This document shows positions 33,217 through 42,915 of a stretch of DNA of 45,430 nt, in pieces (within the stretch, counting starts at the first letter, position 1; each line of letters starts with the position of its first letter). The notes beneath the pieces are model-generated. The model made no database searches. It was given only the letters and a program-made list of their open reading frames with translations, and was not told the DNA's origin. Made by a program: the position numbers and the translations under genes. Origin of the DNA: Bacillota bacterium (GTDB lineage Bacteria; Bacillota; Clostridia; Saccharofermentanales; Fastidiosipilaceae). The stretch covers positions 1 to 45,430 of the forward strand of contig JASGUW010000147.1 in the NCBI GenBank assembly GCA_030055235.1, given 5' to 3'.

Positions 33217-33538
33217 GCGCACGCCGAGTAGCGGCGTGCAGGGTCAAAACAGCGTGTAATCCAAAAAACGATTTGGATAGCAGGCTACTTTGACCACTAA
33301 AGTCCCGATTCTGGTCAAAACAGCGCGTAATCCAAAAAACGATTTGGATAGCAGGCTACTTTGGCCACGGAAGGCCCGATTCTGGTCAAAACAGCGTGTA
33401 ATCCAAAAAACGATTTGGATAGCAGGCTACTTTGACCACGGAAGGCCGCGCGCGCCGATGAACGGCGCGCAGGGTCAAAACAGTGTGTAATGGTAAATGC
33501 GATTGCCATTTCAGCCCATCTTGACCACAGAAGGAAGC
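33217..33538. repeat. Family D: 71-bp tandem repeats and GC-hairpin composites
   Basis: GGTCAAAACAGCG starts at 33242, 33313 and 33384 (71-bp period) and again at 33473. Each unit has outer arms GGTCAAA/TTTGACC and an inner ATCCAAA/TTTGGAT hairpin (the last copy has a diverged inner hairpin based on ATGG...CCAT). The first and last copies are preceded by GC-rich hairpins of the GCRCGCCG...CGGCGYGC type ending in CAGGG. Related single copies lie at 33845-33900 and 44710-44790 and, inverted, near 20335. Confidence 0.93.
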
Positions 33539-33844
33539 ACCGAGATCGGGATGGGAGTGTTTGGGTGAGCTAAATTTGCTTCTCATTGGCCACGAAAGTC
33601 AGGATCCTGTCTTTTCCTTTTCAGAAGTGCGAGTTTTATGCGGATAAGCCTCACCGATCGCCGCCGTTTTTCATTCTTATCATTTCAATCTATGTCCAGA
33701 GTTCTACGCTCAGTTTCAACAACTATGAAGACTGTGGAAGAGATCATCTGCAAATGCAACGGGCGCAGGCTGCGCAAAAGCCGCGGTGTTGCAGGTGTGT
33801 AAGGAAAACTCATACAGAGGGAGAAAGCAGCAGGCTGTTTTGGT

Positions 33845-33955
33845 GGTCAAAACAGCGTGTAATGGCAAATCCAATTGCCATTTCAGCCGATCTTGACCAC
33901 GAAGAAACCGCGCACTCCGCTATGCGGCGTGCAGGCCGCTGCACGGCACGCAGGG
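33845..33955 (+). repeat. Single family-D copy with following GC-rich hairpin segment
   Basis: GGTCAAAACAGCGTGTAATGG at 33845 pairs with CTTGACC at 33892-33898; the interior ATGGCAAAT/ATTGCCAT forms the inner hairpin. It is followed by CGCACTCCGCTATGCGGCGTGC and a GCACGGCACGC segment, like the GC-rich part of other copies. Confidence 0.8.
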
Positions 33956-34173
33956 AGTTATCTGGACCAGCCGGCTTCAGGCCAACAGAACCTGTATTGC
34001 TTCATAGTCACCTTGAAAGTGGCCATATCGTATGTATATCCCCGCCGCTCGCCATTCAATTGCACACCATCCGCATTCCGGCAGTTTGTGAGGCTGATTG
34101 CTGCACAAGCACTTGGAAATGTGACCTTCAAAATACTTGTATGCATTCAAACTACTCGGATGCAAACAACTTT

Positions 34174-34239
34174 AAAGTCACGGTGTTTCAGAGCTAAAGT
34201 CGCGGTGTTTCAGAGCTGAAGTCGCGGTGTTTCAGAGCT
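34174..34239 (+). repeat. 22-bp tandem repeat, three copies, upstream of gap
   Basis: AAAGTCRCGGTGTTTCAGAGCT starts at 34174, 34196 and 34218 (third copy begins GAAG). It ends about 90 bp before the gap -35 box, in phase with roughly two helical turns, so it could bind a regulator; a simple duplication is equally possible. Confidence 0.85.
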
Positions 34240-34331
34240 TTAAAGAAACTCAGAAAAGCTTTTCCCGTTATGACAGATAAAGCTTCTCCCGTCCCGACAA
34301 ATATGACGTCCATCCCGTTACGAATGTTTCT

Positions 34332-34360
34332 TTGCCGTCTATGTCCGATAGCGTTATAAT
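34332..34360 (+). promoter_or_regulatory. Promoter of gap
   Basis: TTGCCG at 34332-34337 and TATAAT at 34355-34360 with ideal 17-bp spacing. Transcription should start near 34367, leaving a leader of about 100 nt before the ATG at 34469. Confidence 0.8.
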
Positions 34361-34390
34361 TAAAAAAGAGCGCATTCCTGAACGCGTTAA

Positions 34391-35533
<1,143 letters not shown>

Positions 35534-35584
35534 TCTGCCCTGAACGGATGCGCCGCCCATTCCCGGCGCTCCACTAACAGTCAC

Positions 35585-35626
35585 AAAAGCCCGCCTCCCG
35601 TCGCCAGTGCCGGGAAGCGGGCTTTT
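35585..35626. terminator. Bidirectional intrinsic terminator
   Basis: AAAAGCCCGC...TCCCG and CGGGA...GCGGGCTTTT form a long interrupted GC-rich stem with A-run left and T-run right, between the convergent gap and GNAT genes. Confidence 0.93.
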
Positions 35627-35647
35627 CTATAACCGAGGCTCTACACT

Positions 35648-36166
35648 TCAGGAATCGAGTTCGCGGACCAGAATGTAGTCGTCCATCACGAAGCCGCCGC
35701 CGATGTCAGCGACCGCCTGGCGCACAATCTGAAAGCCCTCACGCTGATAGAGACCGAGCGCCGGGTTCTTGCGATTCACGGTTAATTCAAGACGGCGAAG
35801 CCCCATCTGCCGGGCCACCTCAGCGGCAAAACGCAGCATCGCTGTGCCGAGCCCCTGGCCGCGGCAGGCGGGGAGGAGGTAGACTTTGCTTAGAAAAAGC
35901 GTCTCTCCACGCGGCTGTACTCCCAGATAGCCGGCCGTTTCCGAACCTGCAGACACGAACCAGTAGCGGTAGCCTTCGCTCTCAATCTGCCGGGTCAGCG
36001 CCGGCACCGACTGGAAGCGCTCCAGCATGTAGCTGATCTGTTCGCCCGAAATCATGTAGGTAAAGGCCTCCTGCCAGATCTCGGCGGCCAGCCGGGCGAG
36101 TTCGGCGATCGCCGTGTCACCCTCAACTGCGACGAAGCCAGGTTCATCGTGTTCGTCCAATGTCAT
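35648..36166 (-). CDS. GNAT-family N-acetyltransferase
   Basis: A 172-residue acetyltransferase. The acetyl-CoA loop reads LPACRGQGLGTAML (R-x-x-G-x-G/A), preceded by the beta-4 strand LFLSKVYLL and followed by RRLELTVNRKNPALGLYQREGF, the usual C-terminal GNAT core. Acceptor unknown. Start 36166 was chosen over 36184 because AAGGAG lies 8 bases upstream; this start is within the last codons of the MATE gene (23-bp overlap), implying translational coupling. Ended by the shared terminator at 35585. Confidence 0.9.
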   Translation of the reverse strand: MTLDEHDEPGFVAVEGDTAIAELARLAAEIWQEAFTYMISGEQISYMLERFQSVPALTRQIESEGYRYWFVSAGSETAGYLGVQPRGETLFLSKVYLLPACRGQGLGTAMLRFAAEVARQMGLRRLELTVNRKNPALGLYQREGFQIVRQAVADIGGGFVMDDYILVRELDS

Positions 36167-37514
36167 CCAATCCGCTCCTTCCATCCATGCGCAGATGACG
36201 CCGCCAGAGGCAGACGCCCGTCAGATCCGCGAGCAGCCAGCCCGTCGGGATCGCGATCCAGATCCAGTGCAGCCCGCGGGCGGCCAGCGCGTAGGCCAGC
36301 AGCACCCGGGTGCCAAGGGAGATGACGGTGAGGAGGACGCTTTTGCCTGCATCACCCAGACCGCGAAACAGAGCATAGTGTAGCAGCAGCCACGCGATGC
36401 CGACAAAGGCCGCTCCTTCAATGCGCAGATAGGAGACGCCGACCGCCAGGGTGGCCGCCGCATCCGGGCCGACAATGAGGCCGATGAGCCGGGGCGCCAT
36501 GACGACAACCAGCAGGGAGACGGGGAGGGCGAAGGCCGCCGTCGTCGCGAGGGCGACACGATAGCCGCGCACGAGCCGCTCCCTGAGCCCGGCGCCGTGA
36601 TTCACGGAGACGAAGACGGAGAAGGCGTTGGCGTAGTCGCCCAGCGGCGTATGGACCAGAGCATCGATACGCAGACCGGCCGTCATGCCTGCCGTTGCCA
36701 CATAGCCGAAACTGTTGACCAGGCTCTGAATCATGAGACCGCCAAAGTTCATGATGGACTGCTGCAGGCTGGTCAGCACCGCCAGTCGGGCAAGCTGGCG
36801 GGCGAGCGCAGCCGCCCCTCCCAGGCGCCGCAGGGAGAACTGCGGCAGTTCATGGCGTATGAGAAATGTCATGGAGATCGCTGCGAAGTTCTGCGCGCCC
36901 ACCGTCGCCCACGCCGCTCCTGTAACGCCGCCGTCCAGGCCGATGACCAGCAGCAGGGCCAGCAGGATGTTGAGCACCGCCGCAGAGCTGAAGACGAGAA
37001 CCGGCCGCAGCGCGTCGCCGCGGGCCCGCAGCAGCGAGCCGAAAAGATTGACCGCCGCGGTGGCCGGCAGACCCAGGCTGATGATGTCGAGGTAGCGGTG
37101 GACATCGGGACGGATCAGGGGATCGACACGCAGGAGGGCTGTAAGGCCGGAGCGGCCCAGGCGCAGGGCGGCGAAGAGCACAAGTGTCAGGACGATGGAA
37201 AAGAGGGTGGCCAGACTGTGGCTCTGGCGCTCAAGTTCGGGTTCGCGGCTGCCGTGCAGCAGTGAAAACTGCACCTGGGCGCCCATCCCAAAACCGATGA
37301 GGATGGAGTTGATGAAGAGCATCAGGCCGGCTGCACTGCCGCTGACGGCGAGGGCATCGGGGCCGATATGGCGGCCGACAATCCAGGCTTCCAGAAAGCC
37401 GCAGCTTTGCTGCAGGAGATTGCCCACGATCATGGGCAGGGCAAAGCGCAGCAGAACCCGGCCCTCGGGGCCCTCGGTCATATTGACTCGGAAACGATCG
37501 GCCAACTTGCTCAT
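36144..37514 (-). CDS. MATE-family efflux transporter
   Basis: About 456 residues with 12 predicted membrane helices, matching the MATE (MatE) family of Na+ or H+ coupled multidrug/metabolite exporters. Family features: RFALPMIVGNLLQQSCGFLEAWIVGRHIG at the N-terminus, ISLGLPATAAVNLFGSLLRARGD after helix 4-5, and the related LRIEGAAFVGIAWLLLHYALFRGLGD in the second half. The start is uncertain; 37514 (MSKLADRF) has a weak GGATGGTGA upstream. Divergent from the ABC operon. Paired with a GNAT gene, a detoxification unit is plausible but unproven. Confidence 0.9.
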   Translation of the reverse strand: MSKLADRFRVNMTEGPEGRVLLRFALPMIVGNLLQQSCGFLEAWIVGRHIGPDALAVSGSAAGLMLFINSILIGFGMGAQVQFSLLHGSREPELERQSHSLATLFSIVLTLVLFAALRLGRSGLTALLRVDPLIRPDVHRYLDIISLGLPATAAVNLFGSLLRARGDALRPVLVFSSAAVLNILLALLLVIGLDGGVTGAAWATVGAQNFAAISMTFLIRHELPQFSLRRLGGAAALARQLARLAVLTSLQQSIMNFGGLMIQSLVNSFGYVATAGMTAGLRIDALVHTPLGDYANAFSVFVSVNHGAGLRERLVRGYRVALATTAAFALPVSLLVVVMAPRLIGLIVGPDAAATLAVGVSYLRIEGAAFVGIAWLLLHYALFRGLGDAGKSVLLTVISLGTRVLLAYALAARGLHWIWIAIPTGWLLADLTGVCLWRRHLRMDGRSGLDDIGRTR

Positions 37515-37700
37515 GCTGTCACCATCCGGATTTTGACTGTGGCGGTGAGGATCGCCTTCGACAACGATGATACACGCCAAATGAGGCTGTTTCATCTCAG
37601 CATTGGTGTATCCGGGAGCAGAAATCTGCGCCTTTTCATCCCGGAATCCTCCCGTTTTCCGGTGTGACTATACGTTGTGACGCTGGCTTGGGCGTGCTGG

Positions 37701-37709
37701 TGTTAAGAT
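37701..37709 (+). promoter_or_regulatory. Possible extended -10 of the ABC operon
   Basis: TGTTAAGAT (TG-n-TAAGAT) at 37701-37709, 33 bases before the GTG start. No good -35. Tentative. Confidence 0.35.
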
Positions 37710-37741
37710 GTTCGGAAACCCTTTGCGGGAGGAGATCACAA

Positions 37742-39400
37742 GTGTTGCACCCGTCCCATATCAAAACCATGTCCACCCGGCGCCGCCTGGTGGCACTCGT
37801 TGCCGCCACCCTGCTGCTCGGCGCCTGTGCGCCTGTGGCACGGCCGACAGAGAGCCCCACGACCACGGCACCGGCAACAGACCCGGCAACAGACCCGGCA
37901 GCGGCCAAGACCGCGGCCCCGGACCCGACAACGGGCGGCATCGTGCCGGGATCTGAAGTTGTCGTTGCGGTGACGCAGGAGCCGGACTTCCTCGATCCCT
38001 ATCTGGCGGAGGCGGCGGGGACGAAGGAAATTCTCTACAACCTCTTTGACGGCCTCGTGCGCCTTGAGCCCGACGGCAGTCTGAGTCCGGCCCTCGCAGT
38101 GTCCTGGGAAATGTCGGACGATGCCATGGCCTACAGCTTTGTCATCCGCGAAGGCGTGAAATTCCACAACGGCGCCGCCATGACCCTGGACGATGTCGTC
38201 TACTCCCTGGAGCGCGCCGCCGGCCTCGGCGCCGAGGATGCGACCGCCCTCGTTCCGCAGCTCGGCGCCATTGCCAGCGTCACCGCCGACGCCGCCAAGT
38301 ACAGTGTCACCACCACGCTGAAGGCGCCGGATCCGGACCTTTTGGCCTTCTTCACCACTGCCATCCTGCCGCGCGGCTATGAAAAACAGGCGGAGCATCC
38401 CATCGGCACCGGCCCCTACCGCTTCGTCTCCTATGAGACCCAGCAGCGTATCCTTCTTCGCGCCAACCCCGACTACTTCGTCCCCGGCCGCCCCAGCATT
38501 GAGTCGGTCGAGTTCCGCATCGTCCCCAACGCCGACAGCGCCATGGTCGACCTGGAAGCCGGCCGCATCGACGTCTTCCCCTATCTGACACCCGACAGTG
38601 CCAAGCAGGTCGAAGACCGCTTCCAGCTCATTGAGTCGCGCAGCAACATGGTGCACCTGCTTGCCCTCAACAACGCCCGGCCCCCGCTCGACCAGCGTGA
38701 TGTACGCGAAGCCCTGCGCCTGGCCATCGACAAGCCCGGCATTCTCGACCTGGTCACCGGCGGCTACGGCTCCCCGATCACCAGCGGAATGTCGCCGGCG
38801 ATGGGCGCCGCCTGGAACGCCGACATCCGTGACGGCGATGCCGCCCCCGACCCCGCCGGCGATCCCGACCGCGCCCGCGAACTCCTGGCCGCAGCCGGCT
38901 ACCCCGACGGCTTCGAGCTCACCATCAGTGTGCCCTCCAACTACGTCATCCACGTGCGCACGGCAGAGGTGATTGCCGAACAGCTGCGTGAGGTGGGGAT
39001 TATTGCGAAGATCGAGCCCGTCGACTGGGCCACCTGGCTTTCGCGTATCTACAGCGACCGCGACTTCCAGGCGACGGTCATCGCCCTGACCTTTGTCTAT
39101 TCGCCCGTCGATGTCCTCGACCGCTACCGCTCAGATGCCGCCAACAACTTCATCAACTTCTCCAGCGCCGACTTTGACCGCCGCTTCGCCGACCTGGGCA
39201 CGACGCTCGACGCCGCCGGGCGCCAGCGCATCTGGCACGATCTGCAGCAGATCCTCTTTGATGAGGCGGCCTCTGTCTTCATTCAGGACCCGGCCCTGCT
39301 GACGGCGGTGGCGCGGGACCTCGGCGGCTATACCGTCTATCCCCAGTACGTGCAGGACATCGCCAGCCTCCATCCTGTCGGGACGGACGGCGACAGTTGA
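37742..39400 (+). CDS. Oligopeptide/dipeptide-type ABC substrate-binding lipoprotein (family 5)
   Basis: A 552-residue exported lipoprotein. GTG 37742 is chosen because GGGAGGAG lies at 37727-37734, seven bases upstream. The signal peptide ends in LLLGAC with lipid-bearing Cys29; a Thr/Pro/Ala linker follows. The mature part shows the SBP_bac_5 pattern: FLDPYLAEAAGTKEILYNLFDGLVRL, VIREGVKFHNGAAMTLDDVVYSLERA, HPIGTGPYRFVSYETQQRILLRANPDY, REALRLAIDKPGIL and ARELLAAAGYPDGFELTI. It delivers a peptide, or a glycoside, opine or metal chelate, to the permease pair downstream; the ligand cannot be read. The permease gene overlaps its stop by four bases. Confidence 0.93.
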   Translation: MLHPSHIKTMSTRRRLVALVAATLLLGACAPVARPTESPTTTAPATDPATDPAAAKTAAPDPTTGGIVPGSEVVVAVTQEPDFLDPYLAEAAGTKEILYNLFDGLVRLEPDGSLSPALAVSWEMSDDAMAYSFVIREGVKFHNGAAMTLDDVVYSLERAAGLGAEDATALVPQLGAIASVTADAAKYSVTTTLKAPDPDLLAFFTTAILPRGYEKQAEHPIGTGPYRFVSYETQQRILLRANPDYFVPGRPSIESVEFRIVPNADSAMVDLEAGRIDVFPYLTPDSAKQVEDRFQLIESRSNMVHLLALNNARPPLDQRDVREALRLAIDKPGILDLVTGGYGSPITSGMSPAMGAAWNADIRDGDAAPDPAGDPDRARELLAAAGYPDGFELTISVPSNYVIHVRTAEVIAEQLREVGIIAKIEPVDWATWLSRIYSDRDFQATVIALTFVYSPVDVLDRYRSDAANNFINFSSADFDRRFADLGTTLDAAGRQRIWHDLQQILFDEAASVFIQDPALLTAVARDLGGYTVYPQYVQDIASLHPVGTDGDS

Positions 39401-40428
39401 GTTCCAGGGCGGGGGAGAGAGTGGCCGGCCGTCCGTCGGTCGGGAGACTGGGTCGCTGCTGGCGCCTGGTCTTCGCCCGCCTGTTGCAGCTCGTCGCCAC
39501 CCTGACCCTGATCCTGCTCTTCGCCTTTCTGGTCTTCTACATCCTGCCCGGCGACCCGGCACGCATCATGCTGGGGCCGAACGCCACGCCGGAAAAAGTC
39601 GCCGCTCTCGAGCGCTCCCTGGGCCTCGACCAGTCCTTTCTGCTGCGCCTGGTGAACTATATCACGGGTCTGCTACGGGGAGACCTGGGCACGAGCCTGC
39701 GCTTTGCCCAGCCGGTCAGCCGGCTGATTGCCGAGCGGCTTGAGGTGACACTCAGCCTGGCGGCAGGAGGGCTCCTGCTGGCTCTGGTCATCGGCGCCCC
39801 GCTCGCCTTTATTGCCGCCCGCCACCCGGGCGGCCTCATCGACCGCACCGTCCTCGCCCTCAGCCGCATCGGCCTGGCCGTGCCGCCCTTTTATCTGGCC
39901 ATCCTGCTGACGCTCGCCGCCGGCGCCCTTTTCCGCTCCTTCGGCGGCGTTCGGTATGTCCCGCCCCACGTCTCCCTCACGGCCTCGCTGCGCAGCCTGC
40001 TGCTGCCGGCCGTCGCCGTCGCCGTCCCGCGTGTCGCCTGGGTGGTCCAGTTCCTGCGCGGTGCCCTGGTCGAGCAGTTCGAGATGGATTACGTCAGAAC
40101 CGCCCGCGGCAAGGGCCTGTCGCGCCCCGCCATCCTGGTGCGGCACCTGCTGCCGAACGCCCTCGTGCCCCTGATTACGGTCCTCGGCCTGGTCCTCGCA
40201 GAACTCTTCTCAGGTGCCCTGATCATTGAGCAGGTCTACAACCTCCCGGGCCTGGGCCGCCTTCTGGTGACCGCCGTCGAGTCCCGCGACTTTCCCCTGA
40301 CCCTTGGCATCATCCTGGTCATTGCCAGTCTGGTCGTCCTGGCCGGCACTCTGGTCGATCTCATCAATGGGCTCATCGATCCCCGCCTGGCCGACGCCCG
40401 TCCCGGCCGCGGCACGGTGCTCAGATGA
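39397..40428 (+). CDS. ABC transporter permease (DppB/OppB-like)
   Basis: A 343-residue inner-membrane permease with about six helices. N-terminal FAFLVFYILPGDPARIMLGPNATPE and the ATPase-contact loop DYVRTARGKGLSRPAILVRHLLPNAL (the EAA motif) mark it as the DppB-type subunit. Two starts are possible: TTG 39397, overlapping the lipoprotein stop, or GTG 39421, with GGGGGAG close before it but rather short spacing. It overlaps the fused gene that follows (ATGA). Confidence 0.92.
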   Translation: MSSRAGERVAGRPSVGRLGRCWRLVFARLLQLVATLTLILLFAFLVFYILPGDPARIMLGPNATPEKVAALERSLGLDQSFLLRLVNYITGLLRGDLGTSLRFAQPVSRLIAERLEVTLSLAAGGLLLALVIGAPLAFIAARHPGGLIDRTVLALSRIGLAVPPFYLAILLTLAAGALFRSFGGVRYVPPHVSLTASLRSLLLPAVAVAVPRVAWVVQFLRGALVEQFEMDYVRTARGKGLSRPAILVRHLLPNALVPLITVLGLVLAELFSGALIIEQVYNLPGLGRLLVTAVESRDFPLTLGIILVIASLVVLAGTLVDLINGLIDPRLADARPGRGTVLR

Positions 40429-42116
40429 AACGGCGCCGCCGCCTCTCCCGGGAAGGCTGCCTGGCCCTGGTCCTCCTCATCCTGCTGCTGCTCGCCGTCA
40501 TTTTCGTTCCGGTCCTGGACGGCGGCCGCGGCAGCGCCATGAACTCTGGCCGGCGCCTGCTGCCGCCCTCAGCCGCCCATCTCTTTGGCACCGACAACTA
40601 CGGCCGCGACATCCTCATCTGCCTCTTGGAAGGCGGCCGTGCCACCCTGGGCATTGCCGCCGGTACCGTTCTGCTTGGCTGTCTGGCCGGCCTGGTCATC
40701 GGCGCCTTTTCGGGCTTTTTTGGGGGCCGCGTTGACTGGCTGCTGATGCGCTTCAACGATGCCCTGCTTTCCTTCCCCTCGATCCTTCTGGCCCTGCTCT
40801 TTATCACCGTCCTGGGCGGCGGCAAATGGCAGCTGCTTCTGGCCATGGGCCTGATGTTCACGCCCTCCTTTGCCCGCGTTGTCCGCACCGGCTTCATGCA
40901 GCAGCGCCAAAGCCCGCATGTCATTCGCGTCCAGGTCATGGGAGCCTCGCCCTGGCGGGTCATGACCGTTCACATCCTGCCCACGATTCTGGTCCGCCTG
41001 AGCTCGGCCATCGCGATTGGCTTCGCAAACGCCATCCTGACAGAGAGTTCGCTCTCCTTCCTTGGTCTTGGCATTCCTCCGAGCGAACGATCCTGGGGCC
41101 GCATGCTCCATGATGCCCAGTCCTTTATCTTTGAGGCCCCCTGGTTCGCGGTGTTCCCGGGCCTGATCATCGTGCTGACCGTACTCCTGGCCTTTGTCCT
41201 GGGCTCGGCCCTGACCCTGCTGCGCACTGCTCCCGCACCCCTCAATGACCAGCCCGTCAAGGAAACACCGCCGGCCGACAGCCTGGCTGCCGAGCTTCCC
41301 GCCGACGCCCTGCTGGCGGTCAGCGGGCTGACCCTCGCCGCCACAGAGGATCTGGTCCACGGCATCAGTCTCCATGTCTCCGCCGGCGAAATCCTGGGCC
41401 TGGTCGGGGAATCCGGCTCCGGCAAGACCATGACCGCCCTGGCCATTGCCGACCTGCTGCCGCGCGGCATCCGGCGCAGAAGTGGCCGGATCCTGATTGC
41501 CGGCCAGGATCCCGACGAGCTCTCCGCCAGTGAACGCCGCCGCTTCCTGGCCCGGCGCATCGGCTTCTGCTATCAGGATGCCCTGGCCGCGCTCAATCCC
41601 CTGCTGCCGGTCGGCCGCCAGATTGCCGAGTCCGTCCGCCTGACGGGGGAGACAGACAGGGACCGGATCCGGGCACGTGTTCTTGAGCTTCTTGCGAAGG
41701 TCCGCCTGGCCCAACCGGAGACCGTCGCCCGTGCTCTGCCGCATGAGCTTTCCGGCGGCATGCGCCAGCGCGTCCTGCTGGCCATGGCGCTCGCGGTCGA
41801 GCCCAATCTCATCCTGGCCGATGAACCGACCGCCGCTCTTGACGGCGAAACCGCCGACTTCGTCCTGGACGAGCTGCGGCGGCAGCGCGGGCAGGGACGG
41901 GCGATTCTTTTCATCAGCCATGACATCGACCTGGTCCGCCGCCTGGCCGACCGCGTCGCCGTCATGCGCCATGGTCAGATTGTCGAATGTGGCCCGACGG
42001 AAGAGGTCTTCCTGCGGCCCCGGACGGACTATACCCGCATGCTGCTGGCCTCCAAGCCCAGCTTCGCCCGCCGCGGTCTGCTGCTCGGCATTCAGACAGG
42101 AGGGGAGACGTCGTGA
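40425..42116 (+). CDS. Fused ABC permease-ATPase (DppC-DppD fusion)
   Basis: A 563-residue single chain that joins two subunits normally encoded separately. Residues 1 to about 270 are a DppC-type permease (FGTDNYGRDI, the EAA loop VIRVQVMGASPWRVMTVHILPTIL, LTESSLSFLGLGI). A short Pro/Asp linker (270-292) follows. Residues about 295-545 are a DppD-type ATPase: Walker A GESGSGKT (328-335), signature LSGGMRQR (442-449), Walker B LILADEPT (about 462-469) and the H-loop SHD (498-500). The Fe-S-like C-terminal cysteine motif of some DppD proteins is absent. The next ATPase overlaps by four bases (GTGA). Confidence 0.93.
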   Translation: MKRRRRLSREGCLALVLLILLLLAVIFVPVLDGGRGSAMNSGRRLLPPSAAHLFGTDNYGRDILICLLEGGRATLGIAAGTVLLGCLAGLVIGAFSGFFGGRVDWLLMRFNDALLSFPSILLALLFITVLGGGKWQLLLAMGLMFTPSFARVVRTGFMQQRQSPHVIRVQVMGASPWRVMTVHILPTILVRLSSAIAIGFANAILTESSLSFLGLGIPPSERSWGRMLHDAQSFIFEAPWFAVFPGLIIVLTVLLAFVLGSALTLLRTAPAPLNDQPVKETPPADSLAAELPADALLAVSGLTLAATEDLVHGISLHVSAGEILGLVGESGSGKTMTALAIADLLPRGIRRRSGRILIAGQDPDELSASERRRFLARRIGFCYQDALAALNPLLPVGRQIAESVRLTGETDRDRIRARVLELLAKVRLAQPETVARALPHELSGGMRQRVLLAMALAVEPNLILADEPTAALDGETADFVLDELRRQRGQGRAILFISHDIDLVRRLADRVAVMRHGQIVECGPTEEVFLRPRTDYTRMLLASKPSFARRGLLLGIQTGGETS

Positions 42117-42874
42117 GTGAGCTTCTGCGTCTGAGGGATCTCCGCCTGGCCTACACCAGCGAACGCCTCGTCCTGCGTGACATTGACCTCGTCATCCATG
42201 AGGGCGACGTCACCGGCCTCATCGGCGAATCGGGTTCGGGAAAGACCACCATCGCCCGCCTTCTCTCCGGCGAACTGGAGGCCGAAGCCGGCCAGATCCT
42301 CTATGCCGGCACCGATATCACTCACCTGCGTGGGGCGGCGCGTCGCCGTGCCACGGCAGGCATGTCGATGGTCTTCCAGGATCCCTATACCTCCCTTGAT
42401 CCCTGGCGCTCGGTCGCCGCCCAGGTGGAAGAGAGTCTCATCATCCGCGGCGAGCGCGACCGCGAAGCACGCCGCCGCCGTGTTGACGCGATCCTGCGTG
42501 CCGTCGGCCTGGACCCGGAACGCTACGGCGAACGCGTGCCTGCCGAGCTGTCCGGCGGCCAGCGCCAGCGCGTCGCCATCGCGGCAGCCACCGTCGCCCG
42601 GCCCCGCCTGCTGATCGCCGACGAGGCCGTCTCCGCCCTCGACATCCCCGTACAGGCGCAGATTCTCAATCTGCTGTCTCTGCTGAGCGGCAGCATGGGC
42701 TTCGCCTGCCTCTTTATCTCCCATGACCTCAACGTCGTCGCCTGGCTCTGCGACCATGTTGCTGTTCTGCACGAGGGCGAGATCGTAGAATATGGTGAGA
42801 CCGAACGGGTTTTCACCGCGCCCCGCCACCCCCGCACTCAGGCGCTGGTCCGGCGCCTGGCCCCGGATCCCTGA
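42113..42874 (+). CDS. ABC transporter ATPase (DppF/OppF-like)
   Basis: A 253-residue nucleotide-binding subunit. Walker A GESGSGKTT (residues 38-46), Q-loop VFQDPYTSLDP (87-97), signature LSGGQRQR (146-153), Walker B LLIADEAVSALD with Asp170-Glu171, and the H-loop SHD. The D-E-A in place of D-E-P is common in OppF-type subunits. GTG 42113 is preceded by AGGAGGGGAG. It pairs with the ATPase half of the fused protein to power import. Confidence 0.92.
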   Translation: MSELLRLRDLRLAYTSERLVLRDIDLVIHEGDVTGLIGESGSGKTTIARLLSGELEAEAGQILYAGTDITHLRGAARRRATAGMSMVFQDPYTSLDPWRSVAAQVEESLIIRGERDREARRRRVDAILRAVGLDPERYGERVPAELSGGQRQRVAIAAATVARPRLLIADEAVSALDIPVQAQILNLLSLLSGSMGFACLFISHDLNVVAWLCDHVAVLHEGEIVEYGETERVFTAPRHPRTQALVRRLAPDP

Positions 42875-42915
42875 TGGATCAGGGCATAAAATGAAACAGA
42901 CGAAAGGAGTCCGGT

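Larger units (their letters stand above)
33539..34330. other. Gene-free region with further repeat copies
   Basis: A 203-codon plus-strand frame (33586-34197) runs through a repeat copy, has no ribosome binding site and no recognisable motif, and is not called. The region contains a lone family-D copy and the 22-bp repeats before the gap promoter. Confidence 0.55.

Noticed and set aside
33586..34197. A 203-codon plus-strand gene
   Set aside because: It runs through a family-D repeat, lacks a ribosome binding site and shows no recognisable protein motif.
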